Assembly: GCA_001931875.2 (NCBI GenBank)
Contig: MSJH02000648.1
Span: forward strand, 124,001-188,000
Reading direction: 5' to 3'
Origin: Byssochlamys sp. IMV 00236
Lineage: Eukaryota > Ascomycota > Eurotiomycetes > Eurotiales > Thermoascaceae
Length of the DNA: 64,000 nt
Shown here piece after piece: positions 47,408-58,907 of this stretch (position 1 is the first letter of the stretch; every line of letters starts with the position of its first letter). Made by a program: the position numbers and the translations under genes. Under the pieces are notes generated by a model. That model saw nothing but the letters and a program-made list of their open reading frames with translations, was not told the DNA's origin and did no database searches.

Positions 47408-50400
47408 TATGTTGTGTGTGATATTCTGCTCAGCAGTTGAGTTGCGCTAGGCTTCCCTATCCTGGATCGAACAATTGGGGACTGAAGAACCGATACCTGG
47501 TGCGACCGTGTGAGGTTAATAAATAATAGAGCCAGCTCGTCTGTACATGAGAAATCATCGTGCCGTGAATGGACAGCAGCGTGGTTTATGTACTGCTGAG
47601 CCCGTCATTGTTGTATCTCTTGTTGAGCGTCGCGCGGAACGTAAAGATGACGTTAGGTAAGTACATCCGGGACGTCACCTTGACAGCTTAGCATCGCGCC
47701 CGCATCCATTGGCGCCGTAGTAGTTCCTCATGGAGCGAACAAGCCATACGGATGGGGTTAGGAATGCCCATCACGCAGGATTTCCTTTCAAATTGTTCGA
47801 TCCGAGCGGGGTCTGTGGTTCCTGTGGTTGTTGCGTGTACAGAAAAGCAGGTCGATGACGATACGCGCAGCAGAATAGCGACGGAAGCCATGAAGCTTAA
47901 TGATCCCAACTACGGAGCATCCTCAAGACAATTCATGGGAATTCGCATTCTGTCTCCGGCCTGATTAACGTCAAGAAAGCCGTTTTCAGCCGTGAAACAG
48001 AGCGTGCTCAATGGTCGCAATCGGCAGTCAACATCGGGCGTCTCGCAACTGCACTGGACGATCTACATCTCTCTCACGTATCAAAACCGTCAGATGTTAT
48101 TGCATCCTCTATGCTAGACAGAGGTTACTCAACCGGGTTGGCCCTCGTAGCTATAGTACTCTACGGCTCTTTTTCGTGGGGATACCAGAATTCGATGTCC
48201 TATATCCCGTAACATCACCGTTCGTCCAGTGCTCCATGTCTCTACGGTCGACAGAACCTAGTCCATGGCCAAGGTTCCAGGAAGACGCAGAGAACCCTAT
48301 CAGTGTGGACATTCACGATTTTCTGGACTGGACTATGAAGCTTAGGGCTTCGAGTGGTTTGGCACGCTCGAGAAGAACCTCTTTGTCTCTAGCTGCCCAT
48401 ATCTGACCACATCTGGCCACTTGTCCCATCCTGAACCCACAGATATCTTACACGTGGGAAGAAACGGTAGTCATTATAGATTGCACATCGTGCGCAAGGC
48501 CAACCAAGTTCATGCGTAGCAGACTGCATGGAATCGCATGGTAGGAAAAGAACCTCGAAACCTGATCTAACGCAACAAGGACTCCTTGGTCGCATACGAT
48601 AGAGCATCGAAAACTGAGATATTCGTCGGGGAAGAATGAGAGATAGCAGCACGAACAAGCTTAATCCTAGTTCAGTTCGCAATCAATCTGGTTTGGTTGG
48701 TGGTGCGGGGTATCTAGACCAGACTATCCTGAGTCCTGAGGGAACCCGGAAGCAGTTCTAGGCCAGAGATGTTAGTAAGGCAGAGTTGAGAAAAAGAAAG
48801 AAGACCATAATGTGGAAGATCTGATGTCATCATCTATCAGTATCAGCTCTTCAGTTGGGAATCGTTAATCTAGTAGTTGATTACTTGACACCAGCCATCG
48901 ATGAATTAGGTAGGTAGTTAGTTAAAGGTTCCCCAGGGCCTTGCGGGTCTAGAAGCGGGTTGGTTTGTTAAGAGTGAACCCACACCCCTCATCGATCGTT
49001 AGTCGCTGGATGTAATAATTGAGGTCTGGCAGTTTTGCTGTAGCATGTGTAAGTAGAGGTTGAGCAGGTATCACTACTGATTCGGAAATTCACTGCACCA
49101 TATCTGTCGTCTTTCGGAAGGCATTTCCGGGATTCTCTCTCCACGAGTCACCGTGCAGTAAAGATAAGCAGTCGACCTTCGGTTTCGAAGTTCAGGTCTC
49201 GAGTAAGCGAGCTGGCGTCCAGGACCTAAGTAGTTAGCAGTGACGTTACGTTAAACAGAGGGCTGAGCCCACCTAATAACTAATAATTGTCCCTACTTAC
49301 GGAAGAATTGTTGGACGGCCCCACCGAGAAATTCCCGAAGATCGCCAACAACACAGGATGACGGCAGAAAGGGAGATACATAGTCTACAACTCAAAAGAC
49401 AATAATCCGAGATTCTCCTGGTTTCGGACCACAGGGTTGGGCATATTATGAACGTATCGAGTCGGAACTTAACGGACGGCCTGCCCTGGTTTGCTCCAAC
49501 AACAATAGAGAGAGTATTTTGACAACTGCGCACAACATATCGCTAGCGATTGCTGCAGACACCGCTGAAGAGAATCTCAATTGACCACAATGGCGAGTTC
49601 TGGAACACAGGGGGTTTATCTGCAATTGAAGTTGACAGCTGGACAGGCATGATAGAGGGATTCTGTGGAAGTCGTTTCGACAATGGTCATTGCATTAATA
49701 CCTTCTAAATAGCAGACACGCAGGGCACACCAGTCAGAGCTAATAATCGTCAGAAGGTATGCACAGATGTCGCCGCCGTAGATTCCTGCAGGGCCGGCCA
49801 CATTGCGTCTCTCTCAATATAGACACTGCACGTTAGCTAGTTTGTTCTTGAAGCTGGCCAGATGCCGCTGCGATCGCCTGCAATCATTGCTGCCTGCGGC
49901 TGTTGTTTGCATACCAGGACTCCCGACGTGCTCTGTTCTCTGCAACAAAATTGCCTGAGCTATTCCAAGACCATCATTGACGAATCCTCGTTGCAAGATG
50001 TGGTCGATAAGGACGCTAAGAGAGCAACCCTTAAGGGCGCTGACTTTCTTATGTGTTAATGGTCATCTCGTAACGAACTATCGATCGATCCCTAGGGATA
50101 CATAGATGGATGCATATCGCACAAAGTGTATTACTATTATTATTATGACTCCACAGATGGCAGTTCGACTGCTGTAAATCAGTGCTGATCCTTTGAATTT
50201 CCCGACATTTGCAAGGATGATCTGCAGACCACGAGTAACTAGTCCATGTGATAATTCATCGATTAACCAGCCCTGTCCGGCCACTATCGAAAAATAAAGA
50301 TATGACAGGTGCACGGCTATCCTGGGAAACAGAGACACAAAAGAATACAAGTCGCACTGGGCAAAGCTACAGGCGGATGATCTGCGACGGTCGAGATTCG

Positions 50401-51120
50401 CCGTGGTCAATGTAACTTGCGCCGTCCGTCTTTTGTGGGGAAGAAGACAACGCAAGGGGCCAAAGCTGAGAGCTTTTAGCGCACACAGATGAACTGAACC
50501 TCCCCATGATGGCCCACTGGTTGTTTCTAACCCGTGGAACAGTGTGCGGAAGATTCCTTTTTTTATCCCGCCCAGCACCGCCTAGGTTCGGTTGGCGACT
50601 TTAGCAACTGTGGTTCCTGACAGCTTGGACCAGTCTGGCAATCGTATGGATTGGCTGAGTTTTGGGGAGACGGACCCTGATACTTATGGCAAGGGGAACA
50701 GATCAACTCGACCCAATCTTGGTGGTGCATTTCCGCTATCGCCCAATACTACTGCCTTTTTGTACTGTTCATAGCGACCTTATTCTCGATCGACGCCAAT
50801 TCTCAAACTCTCCATTGGCTCTGTATCCGGACCGATGGCCTCTCCCTTGGCTCGCGGCCCACTGCTAATGCGAGGGGATCCTATTCAGAGTTTCCATACC
50901 AGCTTGAGACACGGAACTATGCGCATCTGTCGTCCATCCCAAGTCGCCATAGGAGCCTTGGAGAATCCACCGGAGGATAAGGCCGGTTGTATGTAGTGGC
51001 GGGACCTAAGGCATCGTCACCGCCCTTCCCGTTGATTAAAAGATGGCGTCTCTCCAAGCTCCACGGGTTCTTTGAGCGTATGCGTATGTTGGGCTGGCGT
51101 GGTTTCAAATTGCGTGCAAG
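47408..51120. other. Gene-free stretch of about 3.7 kb
   Basis: No convincing gene between the catalase promoter and the zinc-finger/TPR gene. The longest frames are 48011-48406 plus (131 codons) and 50078-50578 minus (166 codons); neither has a motif, and their composition looks like chance. A short ATT repeat lies near 50130. The first few hundred bases are the catalase promoter; the last few hundred are probably the promoter of the next gene. Confidence 0.45.
47474..47478 (-). promoter_or_regulatory. CCAAT motif in catalase promoter
   Basis: ATTGG on the plus strand reads CCAAT on the gene strand, about 67 bases upstream of the catalase ATG. Such boxes bind the fungal CCAAT-binding complex, which controls oxidative-stress genes. 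A five-base motif can occur by chance, so the role is inference only. Confidence 0.25.
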
Positions 51121-54100
51121 ATGCATTGTTATCATTGTGCAAAGAGCTTCATTGACCGGTGAGAAGACCTCAGTATCCCTTTTCTCGATTGACAACCAGC
51201 AGCAACTAATGACCTTTCTAATCAGAGATGAGTTCGAAGGCCATCGTCAATCGCATATAGAACGACAACAACGGCTCCATGCAGGTATCGCTGAAAACGG
51301 ATTAGGGAGCAGCATCCGTGCGAGGAAATCTCGACATGGGGTTTTACGCGCACCAGAAGTGCTGTTATCTTTGGCAGGGAAGACACTAAAGAGTATGGAT
51401 ATATCTCAGGAGAGGGACTGGATGTTTTGTCTATCATGAAACTGATAAGATCGTGTAGGTTCGGATGAGACGCCATCGGCCGTGGACAGTTTCCAAGATG
51501 CGCTGCGTTTCTTCCCTCCTTACACAGAGAAGAGCGATGGCGGAAATCAGATGTGCGAGTGCTTCTGTCCGGACTGTGACGCTATATACTCCTCGTCGTA
51601 TGTTCCAAAGAACTGGCTTCCATACCCGTGTCATTCTGACATTCTCCTAGTGCCGAATTGAAGCAACATCACCTTACGAAGTATTGTCCTGGCAGCGCAA
51701 TAGTCGTATACGTTATGACGCGGGACCGGTAGGTCGATTACTCCGTCGAACAATAAGCATCCCTCAGGCTAGGGTTTGTATCTAGTCTTGCAAGTCGCGT
51801 TAACCTGGTTGGCCATCATATTAGGCTCATCAAGAGGGGCTATCGGGTCGAAAAGAGGTTAATACCCTTGGATGCGCAGCCGTTCCGAGTCGCATGTGAA
51901 AAGTGCGGAGAGCAGTTCTCCAATGAGAATGATCGGGACGCACATCAGAATATGCGTAAGTCATGCCCTGTCTCGGTTGATAGATCATATCTAATGGGTT
52001 CCTAGACGAAACCCAAGATCTCGAGTGTCTTCATTGTGGACTGAGATATGATACTTCGTGAGTGGACTCCAAGCTGTTCTTTTCTTGTCCTCTTCATGCT
52101 AACAAGTTCGGTCAGCTATGAGCTCGATGCGCATTACGACTGGCATGACGACATGGAATACCGTCAGCTGCGGGAGTGCTCTGAGGACTCGACCAGCTCC
52201 GATCACAGTAGGAGCCCTAGTTTGGCATCCTCGGGCAGATCGGGCCCCATGCCACCGCAAGCTCCAATACCGACGATCGAAACCGCCGTCACCAAGAAGC
52301 CGTCCTCTACAATCTTACGTGGGCCTCAGAAGCTGCGAGAGTCCTGGCCTCTAAGAAGTAGGTCGGCACGGCTTCGAAACACTTCAGTTGGAGGGGACTG
52401 ATGTGATTACAGAGAATCCCCAAAGAGATGACGACGAATTGGTTGCTATTAGCTTTTCCAGTGCAGAGGAACTCGAACGCGGTAAGACTACTGCCACATA
52501 TCGATTGTCCACAAGATCTCGTCAACTGACCGTTGTCAGTTCATGCTCCAAATGGCATTCTGCAAGAAGGCTACGGCGGGACTCTGCCGCTGTCTCCGAT
52601 CAGTCAGTTAATGACAATTACTGAGATGAGCACTAATTGTGAGTGTTTTCAACAGGTCGCTGTTCTAACTGAATCTTCTAACATGGAAGCAGCCCATGCT
52701 CCCACTACTGGGTCAGATGCAGACAAGACAACGGTCACCACCCTTTGCGAGGAAACCTTTCTTCAGCCCAGCGAGGTGGGCGAATACCAGGACAATGCCT
52801 CCTGTGACTCGGGGGCTACTGCAGACGGAGACAACACGAAGAAGGATTCCCTTTTTCGATCAGTGTTCGGCAAGAAAATATCGCGAAGTAAGTAGTCTCG
52901 CTACCCAAACTCGGAATATGATCGCTCACCCGCTGTAAGGCCTATCTCACAGTAGTAGTACTTCTGCTGGCAAGAAGTTGATCAAGAAGGGAGCCATTCG
53001 CTTTTCCATCGTATCAAATCGGCTAAAGAGTGATAATGATTCGATTAAATCCGGCACTAATGCCAGTGAACGGAGCGAGAGTCGCAGTGGCAGAGATTCT
53101 CCCGCACTGAAAATAAGAGTGGGTGATATCTCGGACTCAGACAGCGGCTATGGAGGTTCGCCCAAGGGCGCTCCTGGGCCCTTCGTTCACATTCGTACAG
53201 CTTCAGATGGTTCCTTCGCCAACGATGTTTGTGGACGGCAACGGGTACTCTCCATGGAGCAGATTGCTTTCCTATACTTGCAGATCAGCGAATGTATCTC
53301 GTCCACTCCATTAAGGACGAAAGCTAGTACTATACAGTCTCGAGCAGAGTCGGAATCTAAACGAGGCAATCTGGAAGATGCTGCCGCCGAATATCTCGAC
53401 ATGCTCAACATTTACAATGAGAATCCGGCCCTAGATATTGACCGCATGTCCAGGGCAGGGATATTGCATGAACTGGGTCGCATATATGAAAGATTGAATC
53501 AACCTTCAGAATCAGAATGGTGCTTTCTCGAAGCGCTTGGGTTATACAAGAGGACTTTTGGCCGTGATTATCCAAGGAACTTCTGCATTCTCAACGATAT
53601 GGCTACATTGTGCGAGAAAGACGGATACGCAACTGAGGCGGCAGAATTATACGACCGTTCGCTCGCAGGTCGCTTGAAAACACTTGGTCAGAATGCACCG
53701 GAAACGTTGGGCAGCATGCAGGATCTTGCTACCATCAAGACCTCTCTCGGTGATATTGAAACGGCCGTTCTCCTCTTCGAAATGGTCGTCCCAGCATTGG
53801 AAACAGTCTTCGGTCTCCAACATGAGAATACCTTGACTGCGATGGATAATCTATCTATGCTCTATCAAAAATTGGGGCTAAACGAAGAGTCGCGAGACAT
53901 TTCACGGAAGATGATTCCATACTGCAGGAGTGTTTTTGGTATCGACAGCTCAATGACGAGGGATGCCATTGCAAAATACCTCAAGACCTCGGACAATTTC
54001 GACTTCTCGCCGGACGTCAAGGAAATTCTGGACCACTACCGACGGTCGAGACAGCCGCAATCCCTGAGGGTCTTGCAGGGTCTTGGTCGAGCATATATGG

Positions 54101-55194
54101 ACGCAAATCTCAACAGAGACGCCGTTGATCTCTTCCAAAGCCTATTCGAGGCCTTGACCTCTGTCAAGGGAACTGACGCCCCTGAAACCCTCGATGCCCT
54201 TAGTGCGCTATGCGTTTCCTGCGAACATCTCGACGCATTGGAGCAGGCCATTCAAGCATACGGTCAACTCATACAAATCGCCCGGAAGACTCCGCCGGAT
54301 CATCATTCCCGAAGACGCATGGACTATGCTCAGAAGCGAGTAGCTGACCTGCGCCATCGCCAAGACGTGCTTTCAGCGGAGAAGAAGGCATGGGGTCTGA
54401 ACGAGGAAGGGCCATGTGGAAATTGTCAATCTCCCACAAAGAGTCTATGCAATGGTAAGACACTAGCTGCCTCCTTTCTCCATCCTTCCTCACTGTAAAT
54501 CAACCCGGAATCCAACAAGTACACTAACCAAAACAACCCAGGCTGCCACATGGTCCGATACTGCTCTGAAAACTGCCAGAAGCAGCACATGCCCACGCAT
54601 AAACCTCGATGCATCCCATCCATCACACTTCGCCAATCCAAATCCGTCGCCATAAAACCAAAATGCCCCAGTATAATCCACGATACAGCCCTAGCAAAAA
54701 TCGCATCAAAAACCAACAACAACTCTTCCACTGCAAATATTACCTCCTCATATACTTTCTTCCTCGACCAACGCAACTTCACCACCTTCCGCATGAAACT
54801 CAGCTCCGCCGTGAACACCATCATCCTGTTCTCAGCCGACGTCAGTATTCAATACATGGTACTAGACAGCTCCGTTTCGGAGCCATCACCACCGTCAGAA
54901 TCCTCAGAAGAAGAAAACACTCAAGCAACCGAGTGGACAACCCCCCAAATGCAAGAATACGTATCCGTTTCGCCGCCCTCCCGTCCTCTCGCGACATACC
55001 TCGTCATTGCCCCAGGGAAGGAAATGCTCCGCGAGCAGATCGATAGACGCATCCACGCGCGCAGCGGAGGTGGGGAACGTGAAAAGTTCGAATCCCTCAC
55101 TGTTCCGGATAACGACTTGATTGAATATTGTCAAGGGACGCTCTTGAACGGGTACATGGGCGAGGCATTCATGTATGTCCTCGAATGGATCTGA
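51121..55194 (+). CDS. Multi-domain protein: four C2H2-type zinc fingers, TPR array and MYND finger
   Basis: Eleven proposed exons: 51121-51158, 51226-51392, 51459-51597, 51651-51728, 51825-51955, 52006-52057, 52116-52357, 52413-52481, 52540-52887, 52940-54454 and 54542-55194; 1143 aa in frame. Fingers: F1 at the very N-terminus (Cys3, Cys6, His19, His23); F2 (Cys105, Cys108, His121, Cys127; C2HC form); F3 (ACEKCGEQF...AHQNMH); F4 (ECLHCGLRY...AHYDWH). After a Ser/Asp-rich linker comes a kinesin-light-chain-like TPR array (about 450-880; repeats such as LNDMATLCEKDGYATEAAELYDRSLAGR). A MYND finger at about 914-955 spans the last intron (CGNCQ...LCNGCHMVRYCSENCQKQH...KPRC). Fingers F1, F2 and F4 only appear when introns are removed. 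Exon 5 could instead start at 51786, and 52638-52691 could be one more (in-frame) intron. It may be two adjacent genes, split near 52900. Role unknown; TPR and MYND suggest protein-protein contacts, the fingers nucleic-acid or protein binding. Confidence 0.68.
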
Positions 55195-55887
55195 GGGATA
55201 AAAGGGGAGGTTTGTATAGTCAATCGTGCTGGTCATTTTTTACGAATACGGGTAAAACAGAAGAAGAAGAAGAAGAAGAAGAAGAAGAAGAAGAAGGGAT
55301 TCTTATATCTTTCTTTTGTTTCTCTTCTTCTTCTTTTTTTTTTCGATTTTGGCATGGTTCATTTTGTCTTATGTACACTGTAAATTTCACGAGGAGTTTC
55401 ATATCTTTGCATGTCTGAGTTCTATTCTTTTCTATTTTACCTAAGAGAAAAAGAATGTCTAATTCCTTTCACTTTTAAAATTGATTTTTCACCGATAATG
55501 CGATAGTTTTATTGGATTGATCTACTGGTTAATACTCCTCTGCATACCGCAAGCAATGGGCATAGTTGCTGTAGTGAATTGCGACCAGAACAGAAGAATA
55601 AATGTCAAAATGGGGAATATATATTGGGTATTCTAGTCATACACGGTCTCTTGGATCCAGGACCCACACACAAGAGAAAACCTTCAACACTCCCTACAAA
55701 GATACAGACATCTAAAAGATACAAACGTATCTGTTCTAGAGAAACATCAGCCGCCAACACAACTCATCTACAGACCGAAGTCACTTTTTGCACAATCTTG
55801 CAGTCGAGAACAAAAACTAACGCTCAAAACGGAAAGGACAGACATATCATGCTCATAAACTCGTCCGCGAAACGAGGTTAGCGGTCA
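55195..55887. other. Convergent intergenic region with AAG repeat
   Basis: About 0.7 kb between two converging genes. It holds the (AAG)12 tract described separately and T-rich 3'-flank sequence. A 100-codon frame (55579-55881) has no motif. Confidence 0.5.
55261..55296 (+). repeat. (AAG)12 trinucleotide microsatellite
   Basis: Twelve uninterrupted AAG units lie 67 bases after the stop codon of the zinc-finger/TPR/MYND gene, probably in its 3' UTR. A CT-rich stretch (TTTCTTTTG..., TTCTTCTTC...) follows about 20 bases later. Confidence 0.95.
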
Positions 55888-57647
55888 TCAAGTGGAGGGG
55901 CCTTCTTCCTCGTCAGATTTGTAATGGTCATCGTCGTCATTGCCGCCCCAGCCTTGTGCCTCCAGGCTCAGGGAACGGATTCCGAAACTCAGAATGAAGC
56001 CGACAAATGCTACTGCACCAAAGACGCCGAATGCCAAAACCTCGCCTTTGTGCCCAAGCTTGAGAGCAAGTGAAAAGAGGCCACCAGAAAGGAACGGACC
56101 GGCTGCACGACCCGCCGCCGAAAGGGTCTGGGCAAGGCCATTGAGGGCTCCAAGGACGGAGTGATTTGGAGCAGTATTTGTGATCTAACATGCGATGTCA
56201 GCGATGTTCATCATAGTCATCATGGGATACTTACCAGCAGGAGAGCGCTGGTTAATCCACCAACAGCAGCCACGGTCTTCACTAGCAATACGAAGCACAA
56301 CTCAGCGGCGAGAAGCGCAGACTGGGTCGTCAGACCACCTTCTTTACTCTTGTAACCGACAAACGGCATGAGGACAAATGATATAGCGAAGCCAAGCAGG
56401 CCTGCACGGTACGATGAGCGGTTGCCCATCTTGTCCCTAAGCTTTCCAAAGATGCAGATCTGAAAGATGATTGTCACAACTCCGGCGAACCCTTGGGAGA
56501 GTCCAATCTCCTGGGGGGATAGATCGCGTCCAGAAGGCGGGTCAGCTTGTGCAAAGATCGGATATAGAGAGTTGAACGACACATTGCATAGAGCGAAGAT
56601 CAAGTACGTAAGAAGAAGGAGAACAGTATCCCGGTTGAAGATCTCATCCTTCGTAAGCTCTTCGTGATGAGTGTGGAAACCTTGAGAAGATTCCGATACC
56701 GAATCAAGGTCACTGTCATGGTCATGGTCGGGGTGGGAGACAGGTCTGTAGTTATAGGGACCACTGTACTGAGCCCGAAGATACGTCGGACGCGACGAGC
56801 TAGTGAATTGCCACAGCCAGCTGAAGAGGTTACGAACTCTCTGTCCAAAATCTGGCAGATTTTCCGCATCTTCGAGACTTTCTTCGAGGAATATGACTGT
56901 GAGGATGAAATCGACGAGCAAGATAGCGGCGGAGAGAAGGTTCGGGCCAATATATGGATACGGATTCGGTTGATCCTTGTTGAAAGGGTTATTCTTGAAG
57001 ACCAGCAATCCACCCAGGACGGGTCCAGTTATTCCTCCAATCCCATAAAGCACAGGCAGATATGTGAATGCTTTGGACTGGTTACTGCGATCGGTGATCT
57101 CACCCAGGCACGTCGACACCAGGCCTTGGTTTCCGTTCACCACACCCATCAAGGCCTGCACCACAATCGCCTGCCACAGGGTACGACAGAATCCAAATGC
57201 AACGAAGCATGCTGCCGTCAACAAGGTTCCAAGGAGTATGACTGGTTTCCGACCAACTCTGTCCGACAGCCAGCCCCAGAAGTAATTGGTGACAAACTGC
57301 GCGAGAGCGAAAGCGGAAGCAATCGTACCGACGTAGACCCCGACTTGCTCCTTTTCCACCTCTGGGAATGATGAGGCCATGTCTGGTAAGTAAGGGCTGA
57401 TCGAATTCAACGCTGTTTGCTCCGACAAGGCAATCATTGCCAGCACGAGCATTTGCTTAACCGGCAATGGGGAACGGGTAGAGGTGTCGGCACCCTCATT
57501 GTGCTGGTCGTGCGAGGCATCTTGGGATGATTCAGATTGCCCAGAATTGGGACGGCCTCTGGATTTTGGGGGCGATGTCGCGAATGTCTGGTAATGCTGG
57601 GTTGAAGAACCCCGCCTGTTGATGGGCTGCCGAGCGTCTGCGGTCAT
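55888..57647 (-). CDS. MFS transporter, YCR023C / ZIF-like family
   Basis: Two exons, 57647-56235 and 56184-55888, separated by a 50-nt intron in phase 0; 569 aa. It is a twelve-helix major-facilitator protein. What is seen: a disordered N-terminus of about 65 residues; first helix MLVLAMIALSEQTALNSISPYLPDM; the loop 2-3 signature GWLSDRVGRKPVILLG; GNQGLVSTCLGEITDRSNQSKAF and VLYGIGGITGPVLGGLLV in helices 4-5; a long cytoplasmic loop rich in His, Asp and Ser between helices 6 and 7 (about 285-340); GFAGVVTIIFQICIFGKLRDKMG; and, across the intron, the last helices with NHSVLGALNGLAQTLSAAGRAAGPFLSGG. The C-tail is acidic. The layout resembles yeast YCR023C and plant zinc-induced facilitators. 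The histidine/aspartate-rich loop could sense or bind a metal, but the substrate cannot be told. Confidence 0.9.
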
Positions 57648-58592
57648 CTCGGAGATGTCTATGAGACGTAAGGCACTTTGAAAAGCCCAATTCGATCAAG
57701 TACCGGCCTTCACGGCCCAATGTATAGCTTCCGGGGCGTTCGCAGTGTGTCTCTCCCAGGCGTGCGGCGGTCAATGGCTCTTGTGAAAGGGTGGCGGGGG
57801 CCGAGTCCACGGTCCTAGTCGCGTGCGCGGAACTCAAGCGATATGAGAACGGTGGAGTCAGTCGTTACTCGTTAGTCAACGCCGGAGGGCGTAGCGTAGT
57901 CTTTGGCACTTCACGACACTCTGCATCCTCGAAAGAGACATCGAGATGAAGAGAAGAGATCGCAAAGAAACGCGAGGCTGACGGAATGAGGCGTTTCTGG
58001 CCAAGCAAGGAAGAACAAGGCAAGCTCGCCCGCACTTATGTAAGCAAGTCTGAGCCCGAAGAGGAAGTCCGAATTACTCATCGATCTAATCTGATAAGAT
58101 TCTTCACTCCATGATGCTATTATCATTCATAATCATCATCGAATTACCTCCAGCAGATAGAGGCCCATTGACAGAGGCACTATGAGTTCCTTCTAGCTGT
58201 CTCAAATTACCTCCTGCCATCATAGCTGGCTCGATGAGAGAGCTATCAGAGATGACAGGTTCGTCACAAGGACTTCAGCATACTTGAGTGTGCCGCAGAA
58301 AAGATACCAGACAGAGTGGGTAAGATGATGTTCTGCATTTTGAGTGTGGTGTTGGCGTAAAGTTGGATCGATATCAGAGCCAATCTAAACGTCATCCGAC
58401 TCATGTAAGGTACGTGACTATTTCTCCTCTGCAGCACCAGCAGTATGACAAAAGAAAGTGCACTCACGATCCGAGACACCAGTGGCTAGTATCTGCAGAG
58501 TCGCCAGCCAGATTTTGGAATGGCCTGGAGAGAATCAAGAGCGGCCTTTCTAGATTTACAAAGTACTTCATCCGAAGGCCGCGATTATGTGA
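57648..58592. other. Intergenic region upstream of MFS gene
   Basis: About 0.95 kb. Contains the MFS promoter and the 3' flank of the small hypothetical gene. Short frames on both strands without motifs; no named site seen. Confidence 0.45.
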
Positions 58593-58907
58593 CTAACCTG
58601 TGTTGGTGTCACGATTATCACGATCATCTTGACGGTATATCAACCCAGCTTGACTGGCATACTCGTATGTTTCTCTATCGAACCCCTCAGCTTCCTTTTG
58701 GGCTTTCACTCGCTCCCAATGAGCATCAGAGACCCTTTTGCGCGACGCATTCGCGCGGTGACGTATGAGAATGCTTTTCGCTTCGGGATATGACAAGTGG
58801 GAAATATCCTGGAATCGTCTGATCTCTTGTTCAGATAACTCATCATCTGAGTTGTCAGGAGCGTTGTTGCTGGTAGCAGCAGCCATTTCTCCTGATTTGT
58901 CGTCCAT
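58593..58907 (-). CDS. Small hypothetical protein, charged and helical
   Basis: A 104-codon frame starting MDDKSGEMAAATSNNAPDNSDDELSEQEIRRFQDISHLS. It is acidic at the start, then basic and helical (YPEAKSILIRHRANASRKRVSDAHWERVKAQKEAEGFDRETYEY). I do not recognise the family. The amphipathic, non-random composition argues that it is coding. The 3' end is uncertain: a GTATGC donor within the codons for TYEYAS and an acceptor ending ACAG near 58598 could extend it past the present stop. Confidence 0.45.
   Translation of the reverse strand: MDDKSGEMAAATSNNAPDNSDDELSEQEIRRFQDISHLSYPEAKSILIRHRANASRKRVSDAHWERVKAQKEAEGFDRETYEYASQAGLIYRQDDRDNRDTNTG

Noticed and set aside
48011..48406. 131-codon plus-strand frame upstream of the catalase
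   Set aside because: No motif and no supporting splice or start context. Probably chance.
50078..50578. 166-codon minus-strand frame
   Set aside because: Composition looks random (many Ile/Ser/Cys stretches, no domain) and no homologous pattern was recognised.
50987..51439. A 150-codon plus-strand frame read as a stand-alone protein
   Set aside because: Only part is coding. Removing the 51159-51225 intron and starting at 51121 gives a proper C2H2 finger in another frame, so the long frame upstream of it is a shadow.
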